A DNA stretch of 64,000 bases from Pararhizobium sp. A13 (lineage in GTDB: Bacteria > Pseudomonadota > Alphaproteobacteria > Rhizobiales > Rhizobiaceae). The DNA is taken from positions 1,933,001 through 1,997,000 of the forward strand of contig NZ_CP149510.1 in assembly GCF_040126305.1 (NCBI RefSeq), in the 5' to 3' direction. This document shows positions 39,234-48,048 of the stretch, piece by piece. The position numbers and the translations under genes were made by a program. Under the pieces are notes generated by a model. The model searched no databases, was not told the origin of the DNA, and worked only from the letters and a program-made list of their open reading frames with translations. Numbering within the stretch: position 1 is the first letter of the stretch; every line of letters begins with the position of its first letter.

Positions 39234-39360
39234 TTTCTTTAGCCACTTTGTGAAAATGCTGTCGGGGACAAAGTTGCAGCTGCGTCAAAGCGTCCTTTCC
39301 CTTTTGCTCGACCTGTTGATAAGAGGGTTCTGATTGACGCGTGAGAGGGGAAAACGCTTC

Positions 39361-40644
39361 ATGGCCAAGGGTAGTTTTGCATTTCCGTCGGCACCGGCCC
39401 GGGCGCAGGCGTTGGGCGAGATCCACGCGCGTCCGTATGCGCTGGTGACATCGCCGCGCGTCATCTTCCAGCTTGCTTTCATGACGGATGGCGGCTCTGG
39501 CGTCGATCATGCCGTCCTCTCGGAATTGTCCCGCGCCCGCGGCGTCTCGCCGCCGAGCCGCGATGCCAACCACCATGCCGTGTCGTGGGGGCAGGGCACG
39601 CTGCGCTGGGAGCGGCATACCGAATTCTCGACCTATTTCTGGGACGGCGTCATTCCCGACCGTTTCGGCGGGGAAGTGACCACCCACCCGTTCGGCGATG
39701 GTTTTTCCCCGCCAGGAAGCCTGATTTCCGGCATCCGCCTCGAGATCCGGCCGGATACGGAAGAGACCCGCGCGGCGATGAGCGCATTCGACCCGACCAG
39801 CCTCTGTTACAGCGACGTCAAGAACGGCCAGGCCGTCGTGCTGACCGATTTCCGCCAGAACGGTGACGGCCTGACGCAGATCCTCGTCATCGACCGGGGC
39901 ATGACGGAGGCGGGAACCGGCGCGCTGGTGCAGCGGCTGCTCGACATCGAGACCTACCGGACGCTCGCCATGCTCGGCCTGCCTTTGGCGCAATCGCTGT
40001 CGCCGGATATCCGCCGCATCGAGGACGGGCTGACCGGCGTCACCCAGAAGATGCGCGGCAGCGTCCGCGAAAAGGCCGATGAGATGCTCGCCGAGATCAC
40101 GCTGCTCGCGGCCGAACTGGAGGCGGGCGCAGCACTCAGTCTCTACCGGTTCGGCGCTAGCCGTGCCTATTACGGCATCGTCCAAGAGCGTATCCGCTCG
40201 CTGACGGAAACCGGCGTGCCGGGTTACGAAACCCTCGGCACCTTCCTCGAAAGGCGACTGGCGCCCGCCATGCGCACCTGTCAGTCGGTCGAAGAACGCC
40301 AGGCCAACCTGTCGCGCAAGCTGACGCGCGCCACCGCTCTGCTCAGAAGCTGGGTCGATGTCGAACTCGAACGGCAAAACAGCGTTCTGCTCAACTCCAT
40401 GGACCGGCGCGCCAAGCTGCAACTGCGCCTGCAGCAGACCGTCGAAGGCCTGTCGGTCGCCGCCATTTCCTATTACATCGTCGGCCTGTTCGGCTATCTC
40501 GCCAAGGCCTTGGAAAGCGAGGGCCTGCCGGTGAAATCCAGCGTGCTCACCGGCTTCTTCGTGCCCGTCGCCGTGATTTCCATGTGGCTCATCGTCCGCT
40601 CGATCCGCAAACACCATGCAGACGAAGACCGGGAAATCCTTTAA
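39361..40644 (+). CDS. DUF3422 family membrane-associated protein
   Basis: 427 residues, preceded by GAGAGGGG. It opens with AQALGEIHARPYALVTSPR and NHHAVSWGQGTLRWERHTEF, both characteristic of DUF3422. The C-terminus has a helical bundle (residues 230-370) then two membrane helices (VAAISYYIVGLFGYLAKAL, VLTGFFVPVAVISMWLI). Function is unknown; homologues are common in proteobacteria. It is followed by an unrelated helical protein on the same strand and is divergent from the GntR regulator. Confidence 0.88.
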   Translation: MAKGSFAFPSAPARAQALGEIHARPYALVTSPRVIFQLAFMTDGGSGVDHAVLSELSRARGVSPPSRDANHHAVSWGQGTLRWERHTEFSTYFWDGVIPDRFGGEVTTHPFGDGFSPPGSLISGIRLEIRPDTEETRAAMSAFDPTSLCYSDVKNGQAVVLTDFRQNGDGLTQILVIDRGMTEAGTGALVQRLLDIETYRTLAMLGLPLAQSLSPDIRRIEDGLTGVTQKMRGSVREKADEMLAEITLLAAELEAGAALSLYRFGASRAYYGIVQERIRSLTETGVPGYETLGTFLERRLAPAMRTCQSVEERQANLSRKLTRATALLRSWVDVELERQNSVLLNSMDRRAKLQLRLQQTVEGLSVAAISYYIVGLFGYLAKALESEGLPVKSSVLTGFFVPVAVISMWLIVRSIRKHHADEDREIL

Positions 40645-40684
40645 GTCTGAGGCCATATCGAAAAGATTCGGTCTGTTCAAAACC

Positions 40685-42151
40685 ATGGCGAAAGCGGCAA
40701 AGAAGGCGAAACTGGACAAGGATGGGCTGACGGTGCTCGGCCTTGAAAGGCTCGTCCAGATCGCGCTGGATGAAGCGGCGCTCAATCCCTCCTTCAAGAA
40801 GCGCTTGAATGCGGCGCTTGCCGGCATTGGCGGCGCTGCGGGCATGGCCAAGCTGATCGACAGCCGCCTGACGATGCTCGAAAAATCGCGCACACGCATC
40901 CGCTGGCAGAAGGAGCGCGCCTTCGGCAACGATCTGGAAAGCATCTCGGCCAGCATTGTCAAGGAGTTCGGCGCCGTCGATCCAGGCATGGCGCTGGAGC
41001 GACTGATCCGCTTCGTGTTCGGCTACGAGGGAATTGCCGAGCGTGTCAACGATTCCAGCGGCCGCATTGCCGGAATTTACGGTCAGGCCTGCGAAGCAGC
41101 CGGGCGATTGGCGCAGGCGATGTCCGCCGAAAAGCAGGCACAGATCCCCGTGCTGATCACGCCGGCACTCGGTGGGATGGACTACCATGGCTTCAAGACG
41201 CTGCTCGCGGTGCGGGTCGCCGCCGTGCTGCCGCCGGACGTGCTTAAAGTATGGGACGAAACGCTTGCCGCGGCTATGGAAATACCGGCTGGAACGTCCT
41301 TTCTGCCCGCCGTCGTTTATGTGCGCCGCGCCATTGCCGATGCGCGCGGCGATCTTGATGCCTATGTGGCAATCGAGGAAGCCCTGCCGGAACCTTTGCG
41401 CGAACCGACCATCATCGCCGAACGACTCCATGCTGCGGGCCGCTATGCGGAGGCGTTGATCTGGGTTCGCAAACACCGCAAATCCCGCATCGGCTTTGCC
41501 CGCCGCGCCGATATCCTGAGAGGCGATATGAAGCCGCTCCCGGATAAGGAACGGCTGGAGGCCGCCATTCTCGACGGTCTGAAGGATCGTTCCGCTTCGC
41601 AGGCGCTGCGCTGGAAGGTGTTCGAGCAAGGGCTCGACGCCGGCATGCTGCGGGAATACATCGCCAAGGCCGGTGATTTCGAGGAATTCGAGGCGCTCGA
41701 CAAGGCCTTTGCTTTCGTGGAAGTGCACCCCAGTCCCCATGCTGCGCTGCGGTTCTATCTGGCATGGCCAAGGCTCGATCTCGCTGCGCGCTATGTCGTC
41801 GCAAGAGCCGACGCCTGGGAGGGGGAGTTTTATGAATTTCTTCGGCCCGCTGCCGAGGCCTTCGAAGAGGACCATCCGGCTGCCGCAACCGTTCTCTACC
41901 GGGCCCTGCTCGACCGCATCATCGGCAGAGGCCTGTCTGAGGCCTATGGGTACGGTGCTGACTATCTTGCAACGCTCTCGGCGCTCGCCGCGCGCCCCGG
42001 TGGCAATGACGGATTGATGCCCCATGATGCCTTTGTCGCCGGCTTGCGAAAGGAGCACGGCCGCAAATATGGCTTCTGGGAGCTTGTCCCGCCGGAAATT
42101 ATCGCTCCCAATAGGGCTGCGGCCCGTAAAGCCCGGCAAGATAATCGATGA
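40685..42151 (+). CDS. Large helical protein of unknown function (DUF6880-like)
   Basis: 488 residues from the ATG at 40685 (MAKAAKKAKLDKDGLTVLG). An in-frame ATG at 40616 overlapping DUF3422 by 29 bp would add 23 residues. It is almost entirely helical, with TPR-like regularity (LIWVRKHRKSRIGFARRAD, LRFYLAWPRLDLAARYVV) and closes with GLRKEHGRKYGFWELVP. I recall this as the DUF6880 family but am not certain. No catalytic motif is visible. It is convergent with the LysR gene, overlapping its end by about 50 bp. Confidence 0.75.
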   Translation: MAKAAKKAKLDKDGLTVLGLERLVQIALDEAALNPSFKKRLNAALAGIGGAAGMAKLIDSRLTMLEKSRTRIRWQKERAFGNDLESISASIVKEFGAVDPGMALERLIRFVFGYEGIAERVNDSSGRIAGIYGQACEAAGRLAQAMSAEKQAQIPVLITPALGGMDYHGFKTLLAVRVAAVLPPDVLKVWDETLAAAMEIPAGTSFLPAVVYVRRAIADARGDLDAYVAIEEALPEPLREPTIIAERLHAAGRYAEALIWVRKHRKSRIGFARRADILRGDMKPLPDKERLEAAILDGLKDRSASQALRWKVFEQGLDAGMLREYIAKAGDFEEFEALDKAFAFVEVHPSPHAALRFYLAWPRLDLAARYVVARADAWEGEFYEFLRPAAEAFEEDHPAAATVLYRALLDRIIGRGLSEAYGYGADYLATLSALAARPGGNDGLMPHDAFVAGLRKEHGRKYGFWELVPPEIIAPNRAAARKARQDNR

Positions 42152-42998
42152 ACAGGCGGACCTTGGCCGGCAGGAATTGGCGGCTTGGGTAGAGGGCGGA
42201 GACGAAGAGATTGCTGGAGCCTTCCCAGGCTGGCAGGACCTGCAGGAGCCGTCCCGACTTCAGGTCGCCGCCGATGTCCCATGTCGAGCGCAGGGCAATA
42301 CCCGCGCCGGAGAGCACGGCTTCGCGCACGACTTCCGACGAATTGGTGATCAGCCGGCCCTGCGGCTTGTAGCTCAGCGCCCCCTGCCGGCTTTCCAGCT
42401 TCCAGGTGTCGTGGTTATGCTGGCGCAGGCAGACATGCCGGCCGAGATCATCGACGGTTTCCGGTATGCCGTAGCGCTCGATATAGGCGGGCGAGGCGCA
42501 GAGGATACGCCGCACCGGCACCAGTTTTCGTGCCACGAGGCTGGAATCGTCGAGTTCGCCGATGCGGATGGCCAGATCGAAACCTTCCGCGACGATGTCG
42601 GTGAAGTCGTCGGATAGGACGATGTTGACGACAAGCTCGGTATGCATCTCGATGAAGCGGGCCAGATGCGGCGCGACATGCATGCGGCCGAAAGAGGTCG
42701 GTGCCGTGACCCGAAGTGTTCCTTGCGGCTGACCGGAGCGGCCGGAGGCGAAGGCTTCGGCATCCTCGACGCCGGCGAGGACGCCGAGCACGCGATCGTA
42801 AAAACCTTGTCCCGCTTCGGTGAGCGAAATCTGCCGCGTCGTTCGCTGCAGCAACCGCGTGCCGAGCCGGTCTTCCAGCCGCTTGATCCGCTTGGAAATG
42901 ACGGCAGGCGAAAAGCCGAGCGCTCGGCCGGCGGCCGACATGCTGCCCGTCAATACGACGCGGGTGAAGACTTCGAGATCGCCCAGGTTTGTCATCAA
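42099..42998 (-). CDS. LysR-family transcriptional regulator, divergent from glcDEF
   Basis: 299 residues. The N-terminal helix-turn-helix is LEVFTRVVLTGSMSAAGRAL and AVISKRIKRLEDRLGTRL; the ligand domain includes GTLRVTAPTSFGRMHVAPHL and RIGELDDSSLVARKLVPV, of the large DhcR/PtxR-like group. It is transcribed away from the glycolate oxidase genes with 111 bp between starts. This spacing is typical for a LysR protein controlling its neighbour, so it may regulate glcDEF; glc operons elsewhere use GntR-type GlcC, so this is an inference. The 3' end overlaps the convergent helical protein. Confidence 0.88.
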   Translation of the reverse strand: MMTNLGDLEVFTRVVLTGSMSAAGRALGFSPAVISKRIKRLEDRLGTRLLQRTTRQISLTEAGQGFYDRVLGVLAGVEDAEAFASGRSGQPQGTLRVTAPTSFGRMHVAPHLARFIEMHTELVVNIVLSDDFTDIVAEGFDLAIRIGELDDSSLVARKLVPVRRILCASPAYIERYGIPETVDDLGRHVCLRQHNHDTWKLESRQGALSYKPQGRLITNSSEVVREAVLSGAGIALRSTWDIGGDLKSGRLLQVLPAWEGSSNLFVSALYPSRQFLPAKVRLFIDYLAGLYGPQPYWER

Positions 42999-43109
42999 TC
43001 TTGACCATTGTTTCGAAAACGGAAAAACTGATTAACATTTGCTGCGTCGTGACGGTAGTGGTAAAGAAAAAATACCAATTTCGCATCAAGGACGAGCCGG
43101 GAGGCCGAA

Positions 43110-44549
43110 ATGCCTGAGACCATCGCCTTTCTGGAACCGAAGCAAAGCGTCCTTTCCCGCCGCGCAGCCATCATCGAGGACCTCGCGGACCTCCTGCCGC
43201 CCGACTGCCTGATCAGTGAGAGGCGCGGGCTGGTGCCCTTCGAAACGGATGCTTTCATCGCCTATCGCCAGGTTCCGCTTGCCGTTGCCTTGCCGGAAAC
43301 GACGGCGCAGGTGGCGGCGGTCTTGAGATATTGCAGCCGCTACGGCATCCCCGTCGTGCCGCGTGGGGCCGGCACATCGCTGTCCGGCGGTGCGATCCCG
43401 CAGGCGGATGCGGTGGTGATCGGCCTGTCGAAGATGTCGCGCATCCTCGATATCGATTTTGCCAACCGCACGGCCACGGTTCAGGCTGGCGTCACCAACC
43501 TTAATATTTCCGAGACTGTCTCGGCTGATGGCTTCTTTTATGCGCCGGACCCGAGCTCGCAGCTTGCCTGCACCATCGGCGGCAATATCGGCATGAATTC
43601 CGGCGGCGCCCATTGCCTGAAATACGGTGTGACGACCAACAATCTGCTCGGCGTGAAGATGGTGCTGTTCGACGGAACCGTGATCGAGCTCGGCGGCAAG
43701 GCGCTGGATGCGCCGGGCTATGACCTGCTCGGCCTCGTCTGTGGCTCCGAAGGCCAGCTCGGCATCGTGACCGAGGCGACGGTGCGGTTGATCGCCAAGC
43801 CGGAAGGCGCGCGACCGGTCCTTTTCGGCTTCCCTTCCTCGGAAGAAGCCGGTTCCTGCGTCGCCGAAGTCATCGGTTCCGGTATCATCCCGGTCGCCAT
43901 CGAATTCATGGACAAGCCGGCCATCAGCATCTGCGAGGCCTTCGCGCATGCAGGCTATCCGATGGACGTCGAAGCGTTGCTGATCGTCGAGGTCGAGGGC
44001 TCGGAAGCCGAGATGGAGGCGATGCTTTCGAACATCATCGAGATCGCCCGCCGCCATGGTGTCTCGACGATCAAGGAGAGCCAGTCGGCAACAGAGGCGG
44101 CGCTGATCTGGAAGGGCCGCAAGTCAGCCTTCGGCGCCACCGGCCGCATCGCCGACTATATCTGCATGGACGGCACGGTGCCGCTCGGCCAGCTCTCCTA
44201 TGTACTGAAGAAAACCAGCGAGATCATCGACGGATATGGCCTGCGCGTCGCCAACGTCTTCCACGCCGGCGACGGCAACATGCATCCGCTCATTCTCTAC
44301 AACATCAACGATCCGGAAGATGCCGCGCGCGCGGAAGCTGCGGGCAATGATATCCTCAAGCTCTGCGTCGATGCCGGCGGCTGCCTTACCGGCGAACATG
44401 GCGTCGGTATCGAAAAACGCGACCTGATGCTGCATCAGTTCAGCCAGGCCGACCTCGACCAGCAGATGGCCGCCCGCGCCGCCTTCGACCCGCAATGGAT
44501 CATGAACCCGTCCAAGGTCTTTCCGCTCGAAGGGCGTCCTGCCGCATGA
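43110..44549 (+). CDS. glcD: Glycolate oxidase FAD-linked subunit GlcD
   Basis: 479 residues. The PP-loop FAD domain reads YGIPVVPRGAGTSLSGGAI, then CTIGGNIGMNSGGAHCLKY. The C-terminal substrate domain has NVFHAGDGNMHPLILYN (metal-binding His) and GCLTGEHGVGIEKRDLM. It oxidises glycolate to glyoxylate, passing electrons to GlcE and GlcF at the membrane. It overlaps glcE by 4 bp (ATGA). D-lactate dehydrogenases share these motifs, but the full D-E-F set decides for glycolate oxidase. Confidence 0.95.
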   Translation: MPETIAFLEPKQSVLSRRAAIIEDLADLLPPDCLISERRGLVPFETDAFIAYRQVPLAVALPETTAQVAAVLRYCSRYGIPVVPRGAGTSLSGGAIPQADAVVIGLSKMSRILDIDFANRTATVQAGVTNLNISETVSADGFFYAPDPSSQLACTIGGNIGMNSGGAHCLKYGVTTNNLLGVKMVLFDGTVIELGGKALDAPGYDLLGLVCGSEGQLGIVTEATVRLIAKPEGARPVLFGFPSSEEAGSCVAEVIGSGIIPVAIEFMDKPAISICEAFAHAGYPMDVEALLIVEVEGSEAEMEAMLSNIIEIARRHGVSTIKESQSATEAALIWKGRKSAFGATGRIADYICMDGTVPLGQLSYVLKKTSEIIDGYGLRVANVFHAGDGNMHPLILYNINDPEDAARAEAAGNDILKLCVDAGGCLTGEHGVGIEKRDLMLHQFSQADLDQQMAARAAFDPQWIMNPSKVFPLEGRPAA

Positions 44550-45751
44550 TCCCGATATTCGAGCCGGAAACCGAAACGGAAGCGGCCGGTATCGTCGCGA
44601 CCATTGCCCGCAATGACCTGACGCTGAAGATAGAAGGTGGCGGAACGCGCTCCGGCCTGGGCAATCCGGTGGCTGCTGACCGGCTCCTCTCGACGCGAAA
44701 ACTGTCGGGGGTCGTTTCGTATAATCCGGCCGAGATGACCATGACGGCAAAGGCCGGAACGCTGGTCGCCGAGATCGAGGCAATGCTTCTTGAAAACCGC
44801 CAGACGCTCGCCTTCGAACCGCTTGACTATCGCGGCGTCATGGCAACCACGGGTGAGCCGACGATCGGCGGCGTCTTCGCCACCAACGCCTCCGGCCCCC
44901 GCCGTCTCGTGGCGGGTGCGGCACGAGACCACCTGCTCGGTATCCGGTTCGCCAATGGGGCAGGGGAGGTCATCAAGTCCGGTGGCAGGGTGATGAAGAA
45001 CGTCACCGGGCTCGATCTCGTCAAGCTGCTCTGTGGTTCGCACGGCACTTTGGGGCTTCTGACGGAGGTCACGTTCAAGGTTCTGCCGCTGCAGCCAGCC
45101 TCGGCAACGATCGTCCTGTCCGGGCTCGATGATGCCGAAGCAGCAACGGCCATGGCACGGGCAATGGCTCTGCCGGTCGAGGTTTCGGGTGCTGCGCATC
45201 TGCCGGAAACCGTCCGCTCGCGTTTTCTCGGCGGCGGTCTTCCGGATGGCCCGGCAACGGCGTTGCGGATTGAAGGCTTGGCGGCCTCTGTCACCGGCCG
45301 CCGCGAAAAGCTCGTTGCCGCCTTCGCATCGATCGCGCCCGTTGCCGTTCTCGACCGTGAGGCGACAACATCGCTCTGGCGGGAAATCCGCGATGTCAAA
45401 CCCTATGCGGATGGAACGCAAAAACCGCTCTGGCGCGTCTCCGTCGCCCCCTCCGCAGGCCAGCAACTGGTCGCGGCCCTCCGACTGGAAGCGGGCGTCG
45501 ATGCCTTCTACGACTGGCAAGGCGGTCTCGTCTGGCTGCGCATGGAAGCCGACGCCGAGGCAGATCTGCTGCGCCGTTACGTCAAGGGTATCGGTGGCGG
45601 ACACGCGACGCTGGTGCGGGTTTCGGATGCAGTTCGCGCGACGACGCCGGCATTCGAACCGGAAGCTCCGTCGGTCGCCGCGCTGTCGGCACGATTGAAG
45701 CATAAGTTCGATCCCAAGGGGATTTTCAATCCGGGGAAGATGAGTTTTTGA
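44546..45751 (+). CDS. glcE: Glycolate oxidase subunit GlcE
   Basis: 401 residues from the ATG that overlaps the glcD stop; an earlier in-frame start at 44495 is inside glcD and unlikely. It has a second FAD-binding domain (IEGGGTRSGLGNPVAADRLL, TIGGVFATNASGPRRLVAGA, GGRVMKNVTGLDLVKLLCG) but is shorter than GlcD at the C-terminus, the usual GlcE layout. It ends KHKFDPKGIFNPGKMSF. It forms the glycolate oxidase complex with GlcD and GlcF. A RIME-like palindrome separates it from glcF. Confidence 0.94.
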   Translation: MIPIFEPETETEAAGIVATIARNDLTLKIEGGGTRSGLGNPVAADRLLSTRKLSGVVSYNPAEMTMTAKAGTLVAEIEAMLLENRQTLAFEPLDYRGVMATTGEPTIGGVFATNASGPRRLVAGAARDHLLGIRFANGAGEVIKSGGRVMKNVTGLDLVKLLCGSHGTLGLLTEVTFKVLPLQPASATIVLSGLDDAEAATAMARAMALPVEVSGAAHLPETVRSRFLGGGLPDGPATALRIEGLAASVTGRREKLVAAFASIAPVAVLDREATTSLWREIRDVKPYADGTQKPLWRVSVAPSAGQQLVAALRLEAGVDAFYDWQGGLVWLRMEADAEADLLRRYVKGIGGGHATLVRVSDAVRATTPAFEPEAPSVAALSARLKHKFDPKGIFNPGKMSF

Positions 45752-45770
45752 GTATGACCCGCGTCCCGAA

Positions 45771-45914
45771 TACCCCCCTCTGTCACTTCGTGACATCTTC
45801 CCCTCAAGGGGGGAGGTCGTGCTTTTCCCATGCGGCGTTTGCAAGGGAGGGCCAAAGCATGCGGCCAATCTCCCCCCTTGAGGGGGAGATGTCCCAGGGG
45901 GGCAGAGGGGGGTA
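45771..45914. repeat. RIME-like palindromic intergenic element, copy 1 (between glcE and glcF)
   Basis: A 144-base inverted-repeat element. It starts TACCCCCCTCTG and ends CAGAGGGGGGTA. Inside the left arm are a small hairpin TGTCAC-TTCG-TGACA and then CCCCTCAAGGGGGGAG; the right arm mirrors the latter as CTCCCCCCTTGAGGGGGAGATGTC. It matches the second copy at 54899-55068 closely at both ends and differs in the middle. Such elements are known in rhizobia as RIME. Being inside an operon, it may form an RNA stem that affects glcF expression. Confidence 0.85.
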
Positions 45915-45944
45915 TGCCGCCGCAAACTCGGAGCCCTGCGCCTG

Positions 45945-47246
45945 ATGCAAACCAACTTCACCGCCGCCCAGCTCGCAGACCCGCATGTCGCCGAATCGGA
46001 ATCGATCCTGCGCAAATGCGTGCATTGCGGCTTCTGCACCGCCACCTGTCCGACCTATGTGACGCTCGGCAACGAGCTCGATAGCCCGCGCGGGCGCATC
46101 TACCTGATCAAGGACATGCTGGAAAACGGCCGCCCGGCGGACGAGGAAGTGGTCACCCATATCGACCGCTGCCTCTCCTGCCTTGCCTGCATGACCACCT
46201 GTCCGTCCGGCGTGAACTATATGCATCTGGTCGATCACGCCCGTGTCCACATCGAAAACACCTACAAGAGGCCTCTGAAGGACCGGCTGGTGCGCGCGGC
46301 GCTGGCTGCGGTCCTGCCCTATCCCTCACGCTTCCGGCTGGCACTCAAGGCAGCCCGGCTCGGCCGGCCCCTTGCGGGACTGATGAAGCGGGTGCCGTTC
46401 CTGAAGACCTTCGGCGTCATGCTCGATCTGGCGCCGCGCGACCTCGCTCCGCCATCGGGTGCTGCGCAGCCGGGTGTCAGGGTGGCGACCGCCGAACGCC
46501 GAGGGCGGGTGGCGATCCTGACCGGCTGCGCCCAGCCAGTTCTGAAGCCGGAAATCAACGAGGCGGCGATCCGGCTTCTGACGCGGCTCGGTGTCGAGGT
46601 CGTGGTGCCGGAAGGCGAGGGCTGTTGCGGAGCGCTCGTCCATCACATGGGTCGCGAAGAACAGGCGCTTGTCTCTGCCCGCCGCAATGTCGATGTCTGG
46701 ATCAACGCGGCGGAGGAAGGCGGGCTGGACGCGATCATCATCACCGCCTCGGGCTGCGGCACGACGATCAAGGATTACGGCCATATGCTGCGCCTCGATC
46801 CGGCCTATGCTGAAAAAGCCGCCCGCGTCTCGGCGCTGGCAAAGGACATCACCGAATACCTGGCGAGCCTCGATCTGCCGCGGCAGGAAGCGAGGAACAT
46901 GACCGTCGCTTACCATTCGGCCTGCTCGATGCAGCATGGCCAGAAGATCACCACGGCGCCGAAGCTGCTTTTGAAAAATGCCGGGTTCACGGTCCGCGAC
47001 CCTGCCGAAGGCCATCTCTGTTGCGGCTCGGCCGGAACCTACAACATCCTGCAGCCGGAGATTTCGGCAACGCTGAAAGCGCGCAAGGTGAAGAATATCG
47101 AAGCGACCAAGGCCGACTTCATCGCCACCGGCAATGTCGGCTGCATCACCCAGATCGCCACCGGCACAAGGATGCCGATCCTGCACACGGTGGAACTGCT
47201 CGACTGGGCCTATGGCGGTGAAAAACCGGCCTTGCTTCAGAAGTGA
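45945..47246 (+). CDS. glcF: Glycolate oxidase iron-sulfur subunit GlcF
   Basis: 433 residues. Two 4Fe-4S clusters are bound by ILRKCVHCGFCTATCPTYV and RCLSCLACMTTCPSGVNY. Two CCG domains follow (LTGCAQPVLKPEIN with GEGCCGALVHHMG, and VAYHSACSMQHGQ with HLCCGSAGTYNI). It carries electrons from the flavin subunits to the respiratory chain. It is separated from glcE by 193 bp containing a RIME element, so coupling within the operon is looser than usual. The 3' end overlaps the convergent outer-membrane protein gene by 10 bp. Confidence 0.95.
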   Translation: MQTNFTAAQLADPHVAESESILRKCVHCGFCTATCPTYVTLGNELDSPRGRIYLIKDMLENGRPADEEVVTHIDRCLSCLACMTTCPSGVNYMHLVDHARVHIENTYKRPLKDRLVRAALAAVLPYPSRFRLALKAARLGRPLAGLMKRVPFLKTFGVMLDLAPRDLAPPSGAAQPGVRVATAERRGRVAILTGCAQPVLKPEINEAAIRLLTRLGVEVVVPEGEGCCGALVHHMGREEQALVSARRNVDVWINAAEEGGLDAIIITASGCGTTIKDYGHMLRLDPAYAEKAARVSALAKDITEYLASLDLPRQEARNMTVAYHSACSMQHGQKITTAPKLLLKNAGFTVRDPAEGHLCCGSAGTYNILQPEISATLKARKVKNIEATKADFIATGNVGCITQIATGTRMPILHTVELLDWAYGGEKPALLQK

Positions 47247-47914
47247 AACGAGACGCCGAGGTTGACCGCATTGGTGATGATGTCGGTCTTCAGGCGGGCG
47301 CCGCTGTCGATCGGCACGTCGACGAAGGAATAGTTGCCCTTGTACTCGCCGAAAACCGACCAGCGCTCAGAAATCTGGTAGGTAATGCCCGCCTGTGCCT
47401 GAAGCGTCACGCCACCGAATTCATAGTCGAATGTTCTGCCGGAGGGGCGAGTGACCTCGACATGCGGTACGTTGATGCCGACACCGGCCCCGACATACGG
47501 CGTCCATTTCCGGTCAGGCTGCTGGAAGCGGTAGATGCCGTTGAGGGTGAGCAGGTTCAGCCCGTCGGTAAATTCGAAATGGGTCCATCCCGGTGTCTTG
47601 TCGAATGTTTCGTCATCGGCATAGACCTTTGCATGCGTGTAGTCGATCGACAGGCCGAGATTCGACCTGCCGAGGTCGGTCAGCCACCAGGTGCCGCGCA
47701 CGCCGTAATACGGCGGTGACTTGAAGGAATTGCCTTCCCATCCCGCGGTAAAATCTGTGCCGTCCGATACCGTCACGTCACTGTGTGGCGCCGTCTGATA
47801 GCCCCCGTAAACCGAGATTTGCAAATCCTCCGCGCTGGCGGAACCGGTCGCAATGCTTGCAAAAGCAATGATCGCAGAGAAAACGGCTGCCGTCCGTCCG
47901 GTATTGAAGCGCAT
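47237..47914 (-). CDS. Outer-membrane beta-barrel protein, lipid A oxidase (LpxQ)-like
   Basis: 225 residues from the ATG at 47914. A signal peptide (about residues 1-28, ASIATGSASAEDLQ) precedes eight predicted barrel strands. SVYGGYQTAPHSDVTVSDG, FTAGWEGNSFKSPPYYGVRG and WSVFGEYKGNYSFVDV resemble the lipid A oxidase family of Rhizobium. The protein ends GVSFHF, the aromatic end needed for outer-membrane insertion. If it is LpxQ-like it would modify the proximal glucosamine of lipid A; an OmpA-like porin role is the alternative. It is convergent with glcF. Confidence 0.75.
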   Translation of the reverse strand: MRFNTGRTAAVFSAIIAFASIATGSASAEDLQISVYGGYQTAPHSDVTVSDGTDFTAGWEGNSFKSPPYYGVRGTWWLTDLGRSNLGLSIDYTHAKVYADDETFDKTPGWTHFEFTDGLNLLTLNGIYRFQQPDRKWTPYVGAGVGINVPHVEVTRPSGRTFDYEFGGVTLQAQAGITYQISERWSVFGEYKGNYSFVDVPIDSGARLKTDIITNAVNLGVSFHF

Positions 47915-47996
47915 GTCGATCCCCAGGCAATTCCAATCCGGAAAAGCCGTATATTTTCGGGGCAACAGGCGTATGACAGGTCTGAACGGGCGAAAT

Positions 47997-48025
47997 AAAA
48001 AAGCGCCCGCTAAACGCGGACGCTT
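47997..48025 (-). terminator. Intrinsic terminator after the first L,D-transpeptidase gene
   Basis: On the minus strand AAGCGTCCGC pairs with GCGGGCGCTT (one G-U) around GTTTA, followed by a run of T. It sits 24 bp after the transpeptidase stop. Confidence 0.75.
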
Positions 48026-48048
48026 TCGATGTCGACATTGCTGAGTGA

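Noticed and set aside
39208..40989. 593-residue minus-strand frame over the DUF3422 and following gene
   Set aside because: Shadow of two real plus-strand genes; composition Arg/Gln/Ala-rich without motifs.
45748..45945. Short frame across the RIME element between glcE and glcF
   Set aside because: It reads palindrome sequence; the next true gene starts at 45945.
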